From NCBI RefSeq assembly GCF_019578655.1, contig NC_063258.1:6245283-6309282 (forward strand): a DNA stretch of 64,000 nucleotides, written 5' to 3'. Positions 1 to 12,329 of this stretch are shown in pieces (the stretch's first letter is position 1; each line of letters starts with the position of its first letter). Origin of the DNA: Ricinus communis (Eukaryota > Streptophyta > Magnoliopsida > Malpighiales > Euphorbiaceae). The notes under the pieces were generated by a model. That model was not told the origin of the DNA. It saw only the letters and a program-made list of their open reading frames with translations, and did no database searches. The translations under genes were made by a program, and so were the position numbers.

Positions 1-1190
1 AATCGTTGCATTAAACATTATGTTTTATTGAAATTCATAAAATTTATGAAATTCATTTACGAATCTAAAATTTATATGTTTTGAATAAAGTAAAAGTTAA
101 TTTAAAATTCTATATATTCAAATTTATATGGAATTAGTTATAGTTAAACTAAATTCTATCAAAATAGATAGAATTTGTAAATGAAATCCATATTAATTTG
201 TCAATGCATTTTACTAAAAAATCTTTTTTAACTTTATTATTTTTATTTTACTTTCTTTCTGATATAATTTTTCTCAAATAAAAGAAATCCCTTAATAGAT
301 TTCAACCAAACGTGGCATTAATAATATTTATTTACTCTATAGCTTGTTAAATTTGACTTACAAAATTTTCTAACAAACTTTTGCCTTAAATGAGAACCAA
401 AAGATAATACTATATTAGAGGAGATTACAATTGATTGTTTAGATTTCTTTCTCTTAAATTAGTCAATATTAATTGGTTAACAAAAGTAAAGTTCAGATAA
501 AATAATGATTTAAAAATTATTATTTTATTGATTTATTTTAGTTTTAGTATTTTAAAATTATTAATATTCACATGCATTATATAATGTAATTAAATATATA
601 ATTGGATAAATCAAAATTAGAGTTATTTGAATTCGAATTATAAGCGTGTTAATCCATTTTATATCAATTTGAAATTTTTTAAAGTAAAAAAATAATAATA
701 ACTCATACTAGAGATATTTGTTATATTTTATCTTATTAAAATAAAATAAAATCATTAATGTACAATTTATTTTTCTTAAATTACAATTTAATTTTTCATA
801 ATATATCTAAATCTTAATTTTTCTTTAATAATATAGTAAAATTTTTTTATTGTTAGTATAAAAATAATATGTATAAATTTATAAGTTATAAATAGATTCA
901 TTGGCAGATGAATTTATTATAATAATATTTTTTTATTATGTTAATATTAGAGATATTTATGATTTGAAATTTAAAATTATATATTTTATTTATTTTCTGA
1001 GTGATAATGAATGAAATAGTCAATCCACGTGCAACACGCATGTGAGCAAAAAAAACTAGTACTCAATAACAATTTAGTACTGTAAAATCAAATCATTAAA
1101 AACTGATCTTACTCTAATATTAAGCGTTAGACTTGAAACAATCACTAATCTTAAGCAAAAAAGAACAGGAACACAATCATTAATTCAGAA
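1..1190. other. AT-rich intergenic DNA
   Basis: I see no coding frame with codon structure, no RNA gene and no terminal repeats in this stretch. It is dominated by A/T runs. It lies downstream of the 3' end of the minus-strand CDCA7-type gene, whose 3' untranslated region probably occupies about 1190-1406. Confidence 0.6.
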
Positions 1191-1406
1191 GAAACACTAT
1201 TTGTACAGGACAAGAGGCTGGCACTCTCCAAGTAGTTTGGAGCACACCAAGAAGGATTTTCTTCTCTGTCAAAAGGAGTCTAAAATTGTAAAGATGGAAT
1301 TGAAGTACAAACCCTTGCTACTTCACATATAAGCAACAAAATATTTCCACCATTAGCTACTTTAGTTTCAGTGATGTTAGTCATATCTTGATCTTGGAAG
1401 ATATCC

Positions 1407-3546
1407 TCATAGTGATCTTACTTTGTTTCTTCGTTTCAGCTCATCCATTAGAAGATGTGCCACTGATTTGTATCCCATGTCTAGAGCTTCAATGTAAAAT
1501 CCCAGTGAAACAAGTCAGTACAACATTCTTAATACTATAAATGCTGCAAAAACAAGGGTACAAATGATGATGGCTATCATTTTCAAATAGCAGACATTTG
1601 GTGCCTGCCTTGTTATGACAGGCCCTGTAACTGTGATGATAGAGCATGAAAACAAACCTCTGTATATAGCAAGCCCTGTTGGAGCCATCTTTCGCTTCTT
1701 TAAGCAGATTGAACTGGACAGGAAACAAAACAAGGGATGAATAAGAAGATTACTAAGTGATTCTGCAACCCAAGCTAGGATTAGTATGCCATATATCAGC
1801 AAATGCAGCTGAAATCAGAAGTAAAAGAAAGAAGATGAGGATGAGTTTTAGTACCTGTTACATATCCAAAAGGGGTTTATTCCTTTTTCTTCTATGCAAT
1901 GAGGGCACATCCATTCCTTGTTCTCTCTTACCTCCTCCATTTCTAACAAGAAATCGTCATCATCAAAGGTTTAATATCCACAATGTAAAAGAGTTATTGA
2001 TCTCAAAATGGCACTTATTACTGTAAGTGGGGAGTTCATCAGTGGCATTCTAGCTGCCAAGAGCCATAAGGCAGCAAGGGTGTGTTGGACACTTACCTTC
2101 TCCATATCTAACTTTTAGGCAAGCGCGACAGAAAACGCCATTTGTAGAATGACATACTGAACAGTCTGTTTTTCCTGGTTAAAAAAGAGGAAGGCAAACC
2201 ATTAGAACACGCAGTGATAACCCATATTTAGAATGGTGATTTCAATTGATCCTAACCCATGCACGGTTGATCTGGATCAAGACTACTACACCGTTTGCAA
2301 TCTTCTTCGCCACATAATTTCTTTTGCCTGCATTTTTTTGCAATAGATTTGCAGTATAAGTTACCTATGAGTGGCCAAGAAATTAACTTTTCAAATTGTA
2401 ACCTCTCCATGCCTAAGTTAAACATATTAAACTCACAAATTAAGGTAAAATAGAAAGGCTCTTTTCTGAATAATCTCTCTCTAAAAAAACCTCAATTTTC
2501 TCGTCATACACAGACATGGGCATCATCATATTTTTCATATTCTGCAATCCAATCATTGAAGACAGATCTTACAACCAGCAATTCTATATCAGATTGAAAA
2601 AATGATATGCTCACATGATACTAACTGTAAGCAAATATCAATTACCAAAAACAAGTCATTGCTGCATAGCTATGTTCCTAAATCTTTTATTTCTTGTGGA
2701 TTTAAGTTTAATAATAAAAAAAACCTGCAAAAATGGCAGCAAATTCCAAGAACTGGGTCGTAGATGGAGCCCCTGCCCTTGGTATCACAGCGCCTAGCTG
2801 AAGCCTCGGGTGAAAGAGGAGGAACCTTCAAACCCTTTACCTTTAGCAATGGAGCATTTGCAGGCCTCATCTCTTCCTCCAAATTCTCTTCTTTACTGTT
2901 ATCACCGTAGCTTCCTTTCACTAGTAACAGTGGCACAGACAAACAAGTATCAGCTATGGCCCAAACCCATTTTTTTAGGTCAATGAAAGGAGATTTTATA
3001 TACTGTTAACACCCTCCAAAGAAACTACGGATACCAATTACTGATAGCAGCAGAATTCTACTCTACATTACAGTTATTAAAGAATCACAAAAGAATATAC
3101 CAAGACCCCATTTTCCACATAAACATAGGAAAAGGCAAATACCTTTGTTTAGCGAAGTGGGTTCGCTATATTTTCCTCTTAGACGATCAGAGCGACGATA
3201 AGGAACAGCCTTTATTGTCATAGAGTCAGCAGCAAAATGCTTCAATCGATTAGAGCGACGCAAATTTGAGGTCTCATAAATTCGTTTCACACAATTTTTC
3301 TTCTGGATCTTTCCCTTCTCTACTGATTTCGCAGATGAAGTCAGCGATCGAAGTTCAAAAATGGTTTTTTGAAGTCCTAAAGCCGCCAAGCGAGCCTGTA
3401 AAAAGTTCACTTTTCTGTTAAATAATCACAGAAACCAAAATAAAACAGAATGAGGAAGAGAAAGAGGAAGAGGAAGGAACCTGGTTCTCTAAGATGCGAG
3501 CATTTCTGAGATTTTCATAGTCAGTTCTGTTTTTAAGCCTTCCCAT
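1407..3546 (-). CDS. CDCA7-like zinc-finger protein (R1 / 4CXXC domain), eight exons
   Basis: Exons, 5' to 3' on the minus strand: 3546-3481, 3395-3143, 2920-2725, 2327-2257, 2174-2097, 1942-1855, 1713-1658 and 1486-1407. Each intron is GT-AG, all phases agree, and the sum is 888 nt (295 residues plus stop). The start MGRLKNRTDYENLRNARILE is typical of plant members. Residues 68-73 and 89-94 carry two RRS(N/D)RL basic motifs. From about residue 160 follows the cysteine-rich domain found in the monoamine-oxidase A repressor R1 / CDCA7 family: CCHFCRQKKLC, CKRC, CSVCH, CRAC, CPHC and SSICLKKRKMAPTG, then the usual end MGYKSVAHLLMDELKRR. Family knowledge: CDCA7 proteins partner the remodeler HELLS/DDM1 in maintaining DNA methylation in heterochromatin; this role for the present gene is inferred from homology. 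The reading frame looks intact and functional. Confidence 0.93.
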
Positions 3547-6229
3547 TGAATTGATTCTGAGTGCTTCAAGCTATCAAAAAAAAGATTGAAAGACAAAAAA
3601 GAAATGGGTATCTTCGGTTTTTAAGTTTCACGTTTCTAGTGAGTTTGAATTTTGAAATGTTTGGGTTTTTTCTGGCGTTTGTTTCAGCTTCTAACGCTCC
3701 ACTTTCAAATTTAATTGGGATACATATAAATAAGCCTAATCACCTAAAAATCCCTCTTCTAACTTTTTTATTTTTTGCTGAAGAAAGAGAAATGAGTGAG
3801 CAAGTTGCTCACTCATCCAATTAATGAAAGGGTGCCTATGAAAGAATCCATCTTCCCCAATTTGCACCTTTTCTTCTAGGGTTAGAGACCTCTTCCTTAT
3901 CTTGTAAAACATATTCAAAATAATATAGAATTAAATTCTTGATGATCAAAGCATAACTATGCATATACTACATATTTTAAGACTTGGCATGTACGTGTGT
4001 GTATAAATTTTGATTTAATTCAATTTTGGACAAAAATAAATATGATTTAGAAGATGAATAATGAACATTTGATTTCTAGAAATTTAAAGTTTGATCTTCA
4101 TGAAAACCATATATGCACACAACATACAAATAAAGTATTGATTTCATGAGGTATGTGCATAGTATGAGTTGCTTGTGGAATTCGGCATATGCTTGTGTTC
4201 TTGGTCTAATGGCAAGCCTTTTAAGGAAAAACATCATATCTAGATCATGCATAAAATGAGTTCTTGAAGCAATCTTGAAATTTGATTTAAGTCTTGATCA
4301 TGTTTTTTGCATAATTTTCTTGTTTCTTGATGATTGCCATGTGAATATTGATTATCTTGAATTGTTTGATAGAAATTTTTTTTTTCTTGATGATGAATCT
4401 TGATGAACTCAATTAATTTTAGAATTAATGTGATTAATTAGCTTTGTTAGATCTTTAAATCTTATTAAATAATAAGCTTCCTTGCTTGAGAATAAGGTAG
4501 TTAGCATGTGACGTATTGTCTTAAGACATATCCTAGTCATCTTAGGATAATAATTACTTGTTTTAATATAATTAGGAGATTAATTAAAATATTATTTTAA
4601 TTAATACAAGTACTATTAATCTTTAGGATAATGACATGTAGTTTTAGAATTCTAATTGGACTAGATAGTTGTCTAGATTAAGATTAGAGTTTGACTATTA
4701 TTCTAAATTTTAGAAATTGCCAAAAGTTAGAAGGATTAAAAGGGGATTTTATTTTTTAAAATTTGATTTAATTAATTAAAATTCTTAATAATCCTAATTA
4801 ACCTAGGCCTTATGTCTTAATATCCTAGTATGACTAGGTTGTTTGTTCTAATTAAGGCATAAGTATGACTTTATAACTTAATATTTGACTTTGTGTCGTA
4901 AAAGGACATAAAATAATAACATTAAAAATAAAGATATTTTACAGGAAATTGAGTTATTAACTAAATCTTACTTAATTAATTTTAATTCTCTACAACTTAC
5001 TACAACTAAGATTAAATCTTGAATTCCTAGTATGATTAGGATTAATAAAATTTGTTTAGTTAAAAAGTTGAATTTATGTCCTAATTTTTATTTTGACCTA
5101 AAATTACACTTTAAAATAAGAAGAGTTTTACTTTTGAATATGATTTTAGTTATTTTAATTTTTCATATTCCATTTAGTCCTAGTTGTATGCAATGATCAA
5201 ATAACTTGAATTATGCTTTATATAATATAATTATGTTTGGCATTAAATGGATGGTTATGAACTACGAAAATCAATATGATTGTGTTGAATGGTTGAATAT
5301 TTTGATTTGGTATTTTTAAAATAAGGATTGCATTCCTTGCCTTTCTTTAAATTTCTATGGGTTGTGAATTTTTTTTCTCATTCAACTCTCCTTTAATGCA
5401 ACTCAAGGTTTCTTTAAATCTTATGTAACAGTTATATAGTTTTAGAATAGTTAGATAGAATTTTATTTTGTAATCCAATTAGAGAAATGGTGCCAAATAG
5501 GGATAAATGAGATATTGCTTCAAGACTTGGAGATCATGAAAGCAATACCTAGGTTTTGACCATCCAGTTATCTTCGATGGCTCAAGATAACTAGTTTAGA
5601 AATATGATTAACTTATATTATGTATGTAATGTATGATATATTCATGATCTTGACAAAATATGAAGCCCTTATATTTGATGTTTGTATGTTCATGCCAAAG
5701 CATGAGATCTTAATCACCATTAAAAACAAATGCCTCATGCAATATTAAGTCACATGTTATGAACATGATTAAGTTATCTTCCATAACTAAAATAGGAACT
5801 GGAGGCTTGTTCATAAGTCAATTTATTGAGCAAATTCAACATCATCTATTACCTGGGTATGGTCTCTATTTTAATTTCTGGGTCTTACTTAACTATCTTA
5901 TATAATTCGGAAGCGCAAAGCCTTGATTATATGAAGATAGAGGCAAGAATTAGGTGAAATATATATGATGTTTAAACTATCATAAAATATGTATAGACAA
6001 ACATTGTTATCGCCTAATTAATCTAGAAATTATTTATATATACAATTGATAAATAGAAGGGATTTTAGCCCATTAGGGCAACCTAATCATTAGCATCCCA
6101 AATTGATAGTGAGAATATTAATTTATTACAAAAAATAGTGAAAGTAACTAGTTGCAAGACCTTTACTAGTTACTTGTGTAAATTAACTTATATTTTGTTT
6201 ATCCATATATTGGAAGGTTGTAAGAAAAT
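3547..6229. other. Upstream region of the CDCA7-like gene and AT-rich spacer
   Basis: The first few hundred bases should hold the promoter and 5' leader of the minus-strand zinc-finger gene. A perfect 25-bp palindrome lies at 3792-3816. The rest is AT-rich with no frame I can assign. Bases about 4400-6200 may be the untranslated leader or LTR of the copia fragment that follows, but I found no second copy in the window to define LTR ends. Confidence 0.5.
3792..3816. repeat. Perfect 25-bp palindrome in the upstream region
   Basis: Twelve bases, one central G, then the exact reverse complement: ATGAGTGAGCAA / G / TTGCTCACTCAT. It lies 246 bp upstream of the zinc-finger gene's start codon and could be a cruciform or a dimer binding site. 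No function is shown. Confidence 0.8.
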
Positions 6230-7115
6230 ATGAGTGGAAATCTATCTTTCTGTAGTATCCTTGACACCAACAAGCTTAAACTTTCTTGATTGGCATCACC
6301 GAAGAGTTAGGACAACCAAGTTTAGGTTATCCATTACAATATGAGAATTATTTTTAAACAAGAAAATAAGCTTTATGTCTTAGACACACCTCCATTGCCT
6401 CTTTCTGTCATAGATGCACCCTAGGAGATAATGCAAGAGTATAAAAAGCGATAAGAAGACAATGACCAATTTATTTATATGATGTTAGGAAATATAAATT
6501 CCAAACTACAGAGACAATATAATAATATGGATGCTCAAACCATCATATTATATTTGAAGAAAATGTTTGATGAGCAATCGAGGACTGAAAGTTATAAGAC
6601 CTCAAAGAAATTGTTCCGATGCAAGATGGTCGAAGGTGTCTCTGTGAATGTACATAGACTAAAGATGCTTGGATATATCAAACATCTAGAGCATCTTAAT
6701 TTTGTGATGGACCACGAATTAAGTATAGAATTAATTTTATTTCTACTTGATAGTTATTTATACTTTGTTATGAATTTTCATATGAATAAGTTGGATACTT
6801 CATTACTTGAACTTATTAATATGGTAAAGATTGTAGAGAGCACCCTAAAGAAGAAAATGGAGTTATTCTAATGATAGATTCTTCTAAAGCTGCTAAAAGT
6901 AAGTTTGAGAAGAAAAAGAAAAGAAAGTCTAGAAGTCTAAGAAAGCCTTAAAGACTATTAGAGGTGTCAATAAGGATAAAGGAAAGTGTCACTATTGTTA
7001 AAAAAGGGACATTGGAGAAACAACTGCAAGGTTTATCTCACTACTTTGAAGGATAAGAAGTAAGAACAAGTTTTTAATTCTGAAAAGAAGGAATAGACTA
7101 GCTTGAAGGCGATTG
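6230..7115 (+). pseudogene. Ty1/copia gag fragment (UBN2-type) with broken zinc knuckle
   Basis: A degenerate gag reading starts at an ATG at 6230 (MSGNLSFCSILDTNKL) and runs to about 7115. It has a frame change near 6290, in-frame stops near 6423 and 6450, and an open stretch at 6479-6871. That stretch shows the helical gag pattern of copia elements (RCKMVEG, MLGYIKHLEHL, ELINMVKIVES). A nucleocapsid remnant follows: CHYC is in one frame and KKGHWRNNCK in the next, so a 1-nt frameshift with a stop falls inside the CCHC knuckle. No protease, integrase or RT follows on this strand, so this is a truncated remnant. Gag would form the particle that packages element RNA; this copy cannot. Confidence 0.75.
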
Positions 7116-7535
7116 TTGCCATTTAGTTTAGTTATTAGTTCTATTTTTCTTATTTAGAATTTAATAATTGTTATTTAATTATTTTTATAGAATAAATTTT
7201 TTATTTAATAATATTAGGTAATTGTTGCCTTGTTTAGTTAAATGATTTGTATTTCTAAAATATCATACAAAATCTTATATGAAAGTAAGAAAATAAAACC
7301 TTGTTATAAAAAATCTAAAGTAATCTTAAATTAGCATAAATGTTATATACTGATATTAGGATAAATAAATAACATAAATAAATTATGTAACTTATAGATA
7401 TTATTATGATCAAGTTGTCTTTAAGAAAGACACATATGATGAATTCTTAAACTATACATAGGATGTATGCTAAAATCTAACAAAAGTTATGGTAAAGTGT
7501 CATATTAAGATTAGAACATGATATGAAATACTTGG
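7116..7535. other. AT-rich spacer
   Basis: No gene or repeat boundary seen. It probably holds remnants of the copia gag element above and the insertion site of the copia LTR that follows. Confidence 0.4.
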
Positions 7536-8313
7536 TGTTAGCAATAATATATAAAATATAAACAAATTCTAAAATTAAAATTCAAAAGTAAACAATAATT
7601 ACCAAGCTTATAAGGACAAAAATATAAAAGTGTATGGACAACCAAGTAATAAAATCAGACACAGATGTAAGAAAAATAGGATGTCAATAATTTGAGAATT
7701 TTTGAATTCAAAGAAAGACACTAAAGTATAAATTTTGGTACACTAGCATAACGAGATCAAGACACTGATGAAAAGAAATTAGGACATAATAAATTCAAGG
7801 CTTGTGTATTACACAATCTCCTGAAAATAGATTTGCCTTTTACCATTGGTGTTTAAGGATGATATGATGTCTATTTTCCAGAATACAACGGATCAACACA
7901 TTTGATGAACACCACAAAAACTGTACCAGCAAACTTGAAGTATGTTTGAGTTTTATCACACTTAAAAAGACAAAGAATATGAGAGAGGAGGATCTTTTTC
8001 ACCCCTTAACTGAAAGAAATATGGATGATATATAGGGAATGACTAAAGTAGAAAAATGACATTTGACATATCTTGAGACCTTTGATATATCATGATTAAT
8101 TCATTATTAATCCATGATCTTTGGTATATCATGATTACTTCATCATTAATACATGACCTTTGATATATCATATAATTTTTAGGTATTTGATACGACTTTT
8201 CCATGTCAACATTCAATGAATATCAATTTATCATTCACCCATCATTCATTTTGAGTGGGCCCTCCTCAAAATGAGTCATCATATGTCTCACAAATATTAC
8301 CAATTTTCCAACA
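7536..8313 (-). mobile_element. Probable 3' LTR of the minus-strand copia element
   Basis: Read on the minus strand, the segment starts TGTTGGAAAATTGG and ends GCTAACA, the TG...CA ends expected of an LTR. A purine-rich tract (GTGAGGGAT) sits immediately before the start, as a polypurine tract should, and TATATATCATCC inside is TATA-like. It lies just downstream of copia RNase H and 3' sequence of the same orientation (8314-8669, 16063-16343, 24047-25690). The matching 5' LTR is not in the window, so the inner end is an estimate. The segment also holds repeated TTGATATATCATGATTA units near 8080-8170. Confidence 0.5.
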
Positions 8314-8669
8314 ATCCCTCACATGAATGAGAATTGATAAAAAAAATAAATAATTTTTTATACCTAGTATTATAGCTCAATGATCAAAACTTACATAGGA
8401 TAGCTAGGGTTAGCCTTTGAAACTTCCTTTGTAAAATTATATTTACTTCACTAGCTAAATAATAGACACGGTGTTCCTAAATTATTCTACCATTTTATGT
8501 AAAGATGATACATTTCACACATGAGTCTTTTCAAACACACTTCAATTCTTATTGTTATATTCGTTGTGGCCATGAACATCTCTTTGGTTCTATGAGAGTT
8601 TCTAATGAATTGAGCCCTAGGCAATTCTCCTTTAAAACGGCCCCACTTCTCCCTCACATAGGTGATTTC
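8314..8669 (-). mobile_element. Copia 3' internal fragment, left of nested gypsy element 1
   Basis: This minus-strand sequence continues the copia element that is interrupted at 8665/16067. Removing the 8670-16062 element and one copy of its ATTTC duplication brings 16068-16343 directly next to this segment. It codes for the decayed end of the polyprotein and the short untranslated stretch before the polypurine tract at about 8314-8322. Confidence 0.65.
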
Positions 8670-10407
8670 TGATGGGCTACAGATGCAACCTACAGCTAAG
8701 GCAGTGAACCTATCGATGCGGCCTAGCACTAGTGAGTATCAAGGTCGTATCCCTAGAGATTGGGTGAACCTAAAGTTACTACTATTTGCTATGTTATCTA
8801 GTCTGAAATAAGGTGAGAGAAGTCTAAATTAATTAACTAATGACTATGAATGCAAATAAATGAATGAACAACAACTAACAATCGAGAGACAACCGCAACA
8901 AGAGAAACAAACCCAAAGGGGACCTAAGTGATGGAATTCTAAGGTTGATTTTATAAATTACCAATCTTACTTACCCGTGCCTAAATCCTGAATCGAACTC
9001 GGTTCCTCTCTCGAGTTCACTGAGTTCCTAAACCTACACTAATCTATTGGAATCTCTTCCTATCAGATTATTACAGATTAGCAGTAAACGTGATTTAGAA
9101 CTATTAAAAGTTGTTAATTCTTAATCTGGCGAGTAAATTAACCTTATCTCTAAGTGTTAACTATCAGTTACTACTATTCGCTATGTTATCTAGTCTGAAA
9201 TAAGGTAAGAGAAGTCTAAATTAATTAACTAATGACTATGAATGCAAATAAATGAATGAACAACAACTAACAATCGAGAGACAACCGCAACAAGAGAAAC
9301 AAACCCAAAGGGGACCTAAGTGATGGAATTCTAAGGTTGATTTTATAAATTACCAATCTTACTTACCCGTGCCTAAATCCTGAATCGAACTCGGTTCCTC
9401 TCTCGAGTTCACCGAGTTCCTAAACCTACACTAATCTAATGGAATCTCTTCCTATCAGATTATTACAGATTAGCAGTAAACGTGATTTAAAACTATTAAA
9501 AGTTGTTAATTCTTAATCTGGCGAGTAATTTAACCTTATCTCTAAGTGTTAACTACCAGTTCTTACTATTCAAATTCCAATTGTAACAAGCATTTCTCAA
9601 TGTCAAGAAACAGCCTAAAAGACAATTAATTCAACGTCTCAAACTAACTGAATCAAACTTTATTACTAAATAACAAGAAGATTACAAGAATGACAAATAA
9701 AAATATAATAACTAAGCATAATCCATTAACAAAGGTGAACCCCAATGGGTTCGGCAATCCTAACTACTCATAATGAAAGAAACAAATACAAAAGGAAATA
9801 AACAACAGAAAAGGAAATGGAACATGTAACCCCTCTTCTCTCGAATCAGAGTGGAAATGTCGCGAGCTAACTCTGAAATCAGCCTCAAGTATGGATCTCG
9901 GATGTCTCGATCAATCGGCTAGAACCTTCAATCTTTGCTTGAATCTCCCAAATCAATCCTTTGAAATGACGTTGGTCTCTCAAAATGTCAAGAACAGAGG
10001 TGTAAAAGTAAGGGGTCGCGCGCGTAGAGAAGTCTAGAAATCAGAAGCGAAACCCTGTCTCATTTTACGTGCGCCTACTTATAAGCAGAAATGCCTTAAC
10101 TCGTGCCACGGCCCGTGCAACGGGCAAGGGAGGCTGTGCAAATATGCATGGTAGTGCAATTGCCCGTGCAAAAGCCTCGAATTGTGCGCCAACAAGGAAT
10201 CAAATTCGACAAATATCTAATATGAGTAAATCATCCACACAGCTTGGTTTCTGCCCGGAAATCAATCTATTTCCCATCAAGGAGTCCGAAAACCTGAAAA
10301 ACTCAGAAACATACCAAAGTGCAATCAAACAGGAGTAAATATGACTCAAATACATGAATAAACGATTGGTAAACAGTCAATAAATATGCATAGAATCATC
10401 TACATCA
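8670..10407 (-). repeat. 3' LTR of gypsy element 1
   Basis: On the minus strand it starts TGATGTAGATGATTC and ends GTAGCCCATCA. It is preceded by AAGTGTGGGGTAGTA, a polypurine-tract-like sequence. It is about 470 bp longer than the 5' LTR, mainly because a 392-bp block is tandemly duplicated (8775-9166 and 9167-9558). It also has a stretch near 9740-9820 that the 5' LTR lacks. Confidence 0.9.
8775..9558. repeat. 392-bp tandem duplication inside the 3' LTR
   Basis: The block starting GTTACTACTATT at 8775 recurs at 9167 (period 392) with only scattered base changes. The corresponding 5' LTR (near 14895-15290) has a single copy. LTRs are identical at insertion, so the duplication arose later, probably by unequal crossing-over or replication slippage. 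Confidence 0.88.
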
Positions 10408-12329
10408 TACTACCCCACACTTAAGCGTTTGCTTGTCCTCAAGCAATCAACAACTCACTCCTCAAACAGATACCAAATAACTCAATCAAATACTTTGCAG
10501 GAGGTTAGCTTAAAACAAGTCTCAAAACTCCGTGACGAATTTTCTCAAAATCTCCAAATCACTAAATCCTTGAGAAAGAGAACAAAGTTAATAAAGCTGC
10601 TAAAATTAAAATGATAAACCATCCAAACTAAGAATTTGAGAACCATGCCTTACAAGATGTCACTCAAAACACATAAGTGTATATAGGTGAAAGAGTATCG
10701 CCAAGCTCTCAATGCAAAAATATAGAAAAAGGTGCTTACCATAAGCTTGCTTATAAATCCAATCTCCACTACTGTGAGATAATCAATAAACATGATCAAA
10801 GGGTCTTGAGCCAGGTTGTAATGAGGTTAAGGTAGGGTATGGAGAAATATGGAAAGTAAGCTAAAAGTTCCTAGAAAATTATGCAGGTAATGCAAGAAAA
10901 TAGCCAAGGATCAAATGCTGTACCAAAATTGAACACTAAGTTGCTCCAATAATAAGATGATGCTCGAAATGAACTAAAAGAAAATTATACATATATGTAT
11001 TATTTTTATTTTTATTTTTATTTTTATTATTATTATATTTTTAACTACTCCTGCAACAACAGATAATACAGGATAAAGTAATAAAATGCTCAATCAAAAG
11101 TAGTAAACGATATGTACCATTTGAATTGAAGGGAGTATCTACGGAAAATCTAGCAACTTAGTGAATATATGCAAATTGATCCAAAATGAAATGCAGCATA
11201 AACGTACATAATTTCCAGCAACAATGGTAGAATGAATAGAAGTGATAAAATGAGTGTCAAGGTAAATTACAATGAAAGAAAAAAGCTAAGGCTTAAAATT
11301 GGTTCACTAAGGGAAAAACAGATTAGGCTTTTGGCCAAATTGTGTAATTCCTAAGTGCCCAAATCATCTCATGACTATCAAAAATTCATGTAATCTCAAA
11401 AGTCATCATAAAAAAAGTTCTAGAAACAAAAATTCTGCACAATGCTCACTAATAAAAAATAAATGGAGCATAAAAACCTCACCATTTGAGTGGATTAAAA
11501 TTGTAAGAATTCTCAAACCAAAGTTTAAACAATCAATCAATCTAATAAGCATCAATATTAACAGTGTTCTATATCCAAGATAAAGTAAAATGAAAAAAAT
11601 TAAGGAAAAACACCAGTTTTATCTAGCTTGATTGAAATTAAGAGATTCGTTCATTGCCTTCTTTCAACAAGATTCAATAAATATAAGGGTATCCATTCAA
11701 AAGAGAAAAATCATCAACTACTCGATTAAAATAAAACTAAAGATAAGGACAGTAAGAATGAATGGACTCAATTAATAAGGGAAATGAAAGCAAAATAAAA
11801 ACAACAAAATACCATCCTTAAAAAGGTTCGAGATAACAAAATTGGTACCTGCACAAAACTAAGGTACCTACCCCACACTTGAGAGAAACACTGTCCTTAG
11901 TGTGAAATAAGATAGGCACTCCAAAAAGGGAGATAAAATATGCACAAAGAAGCAAATTATAGGGGTCCATAAAAAGCTAGAAAACTAAAAGAAAAACAAG
12001 ACAACAGAAAGAGATAAGAACTAGAAACAGTCTACTGGACACTGCCCTTGATGTGTGCTTTAACATTCTAAGATATGTTAGTCCTCAAAATTGCATTGAA
12101 CATCGAGTAGGCTAACTCCTGCAAAATTCAAGAATAAGCACATCCCAAGCAACATCTAGTAAAAGGTTCAATAAAATAAAATCATCTCAAAATAAAACAA
12201 ACTAAAAATAAACTAAAATACCTAACTAAAAGAAAAAATAAATACATAAATAAAATATGTCTAAAAACTCAAAAAACATAAATAGATTCGTGAATGCCTC
12301 CCGAAGGCGCTTCTTTTTGTTCGAGTCGT
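10408..12329 (-). other. Non-coding 3' internal part of gypsy element 1
   Basis: There is no long frame. Two copies of a polypurine-like phrase (GAGGACA... followed by AAGTGTGGGGTAG on the minus strand) occur: one just before the 3' LTR (10405-10445) and one near 11862-11900, about 430 bp after the gag-protease frame ends. T-rich runs occur near 10990-11040. Confidence 0.65.

Noticed and set aside
3561..3824. 87-codon plus-strand frame opposite the zinc-finger gene promoter
   Set aside because: It overlaps the expected promoter on the other strand, crosses the palindrome and has no domain.
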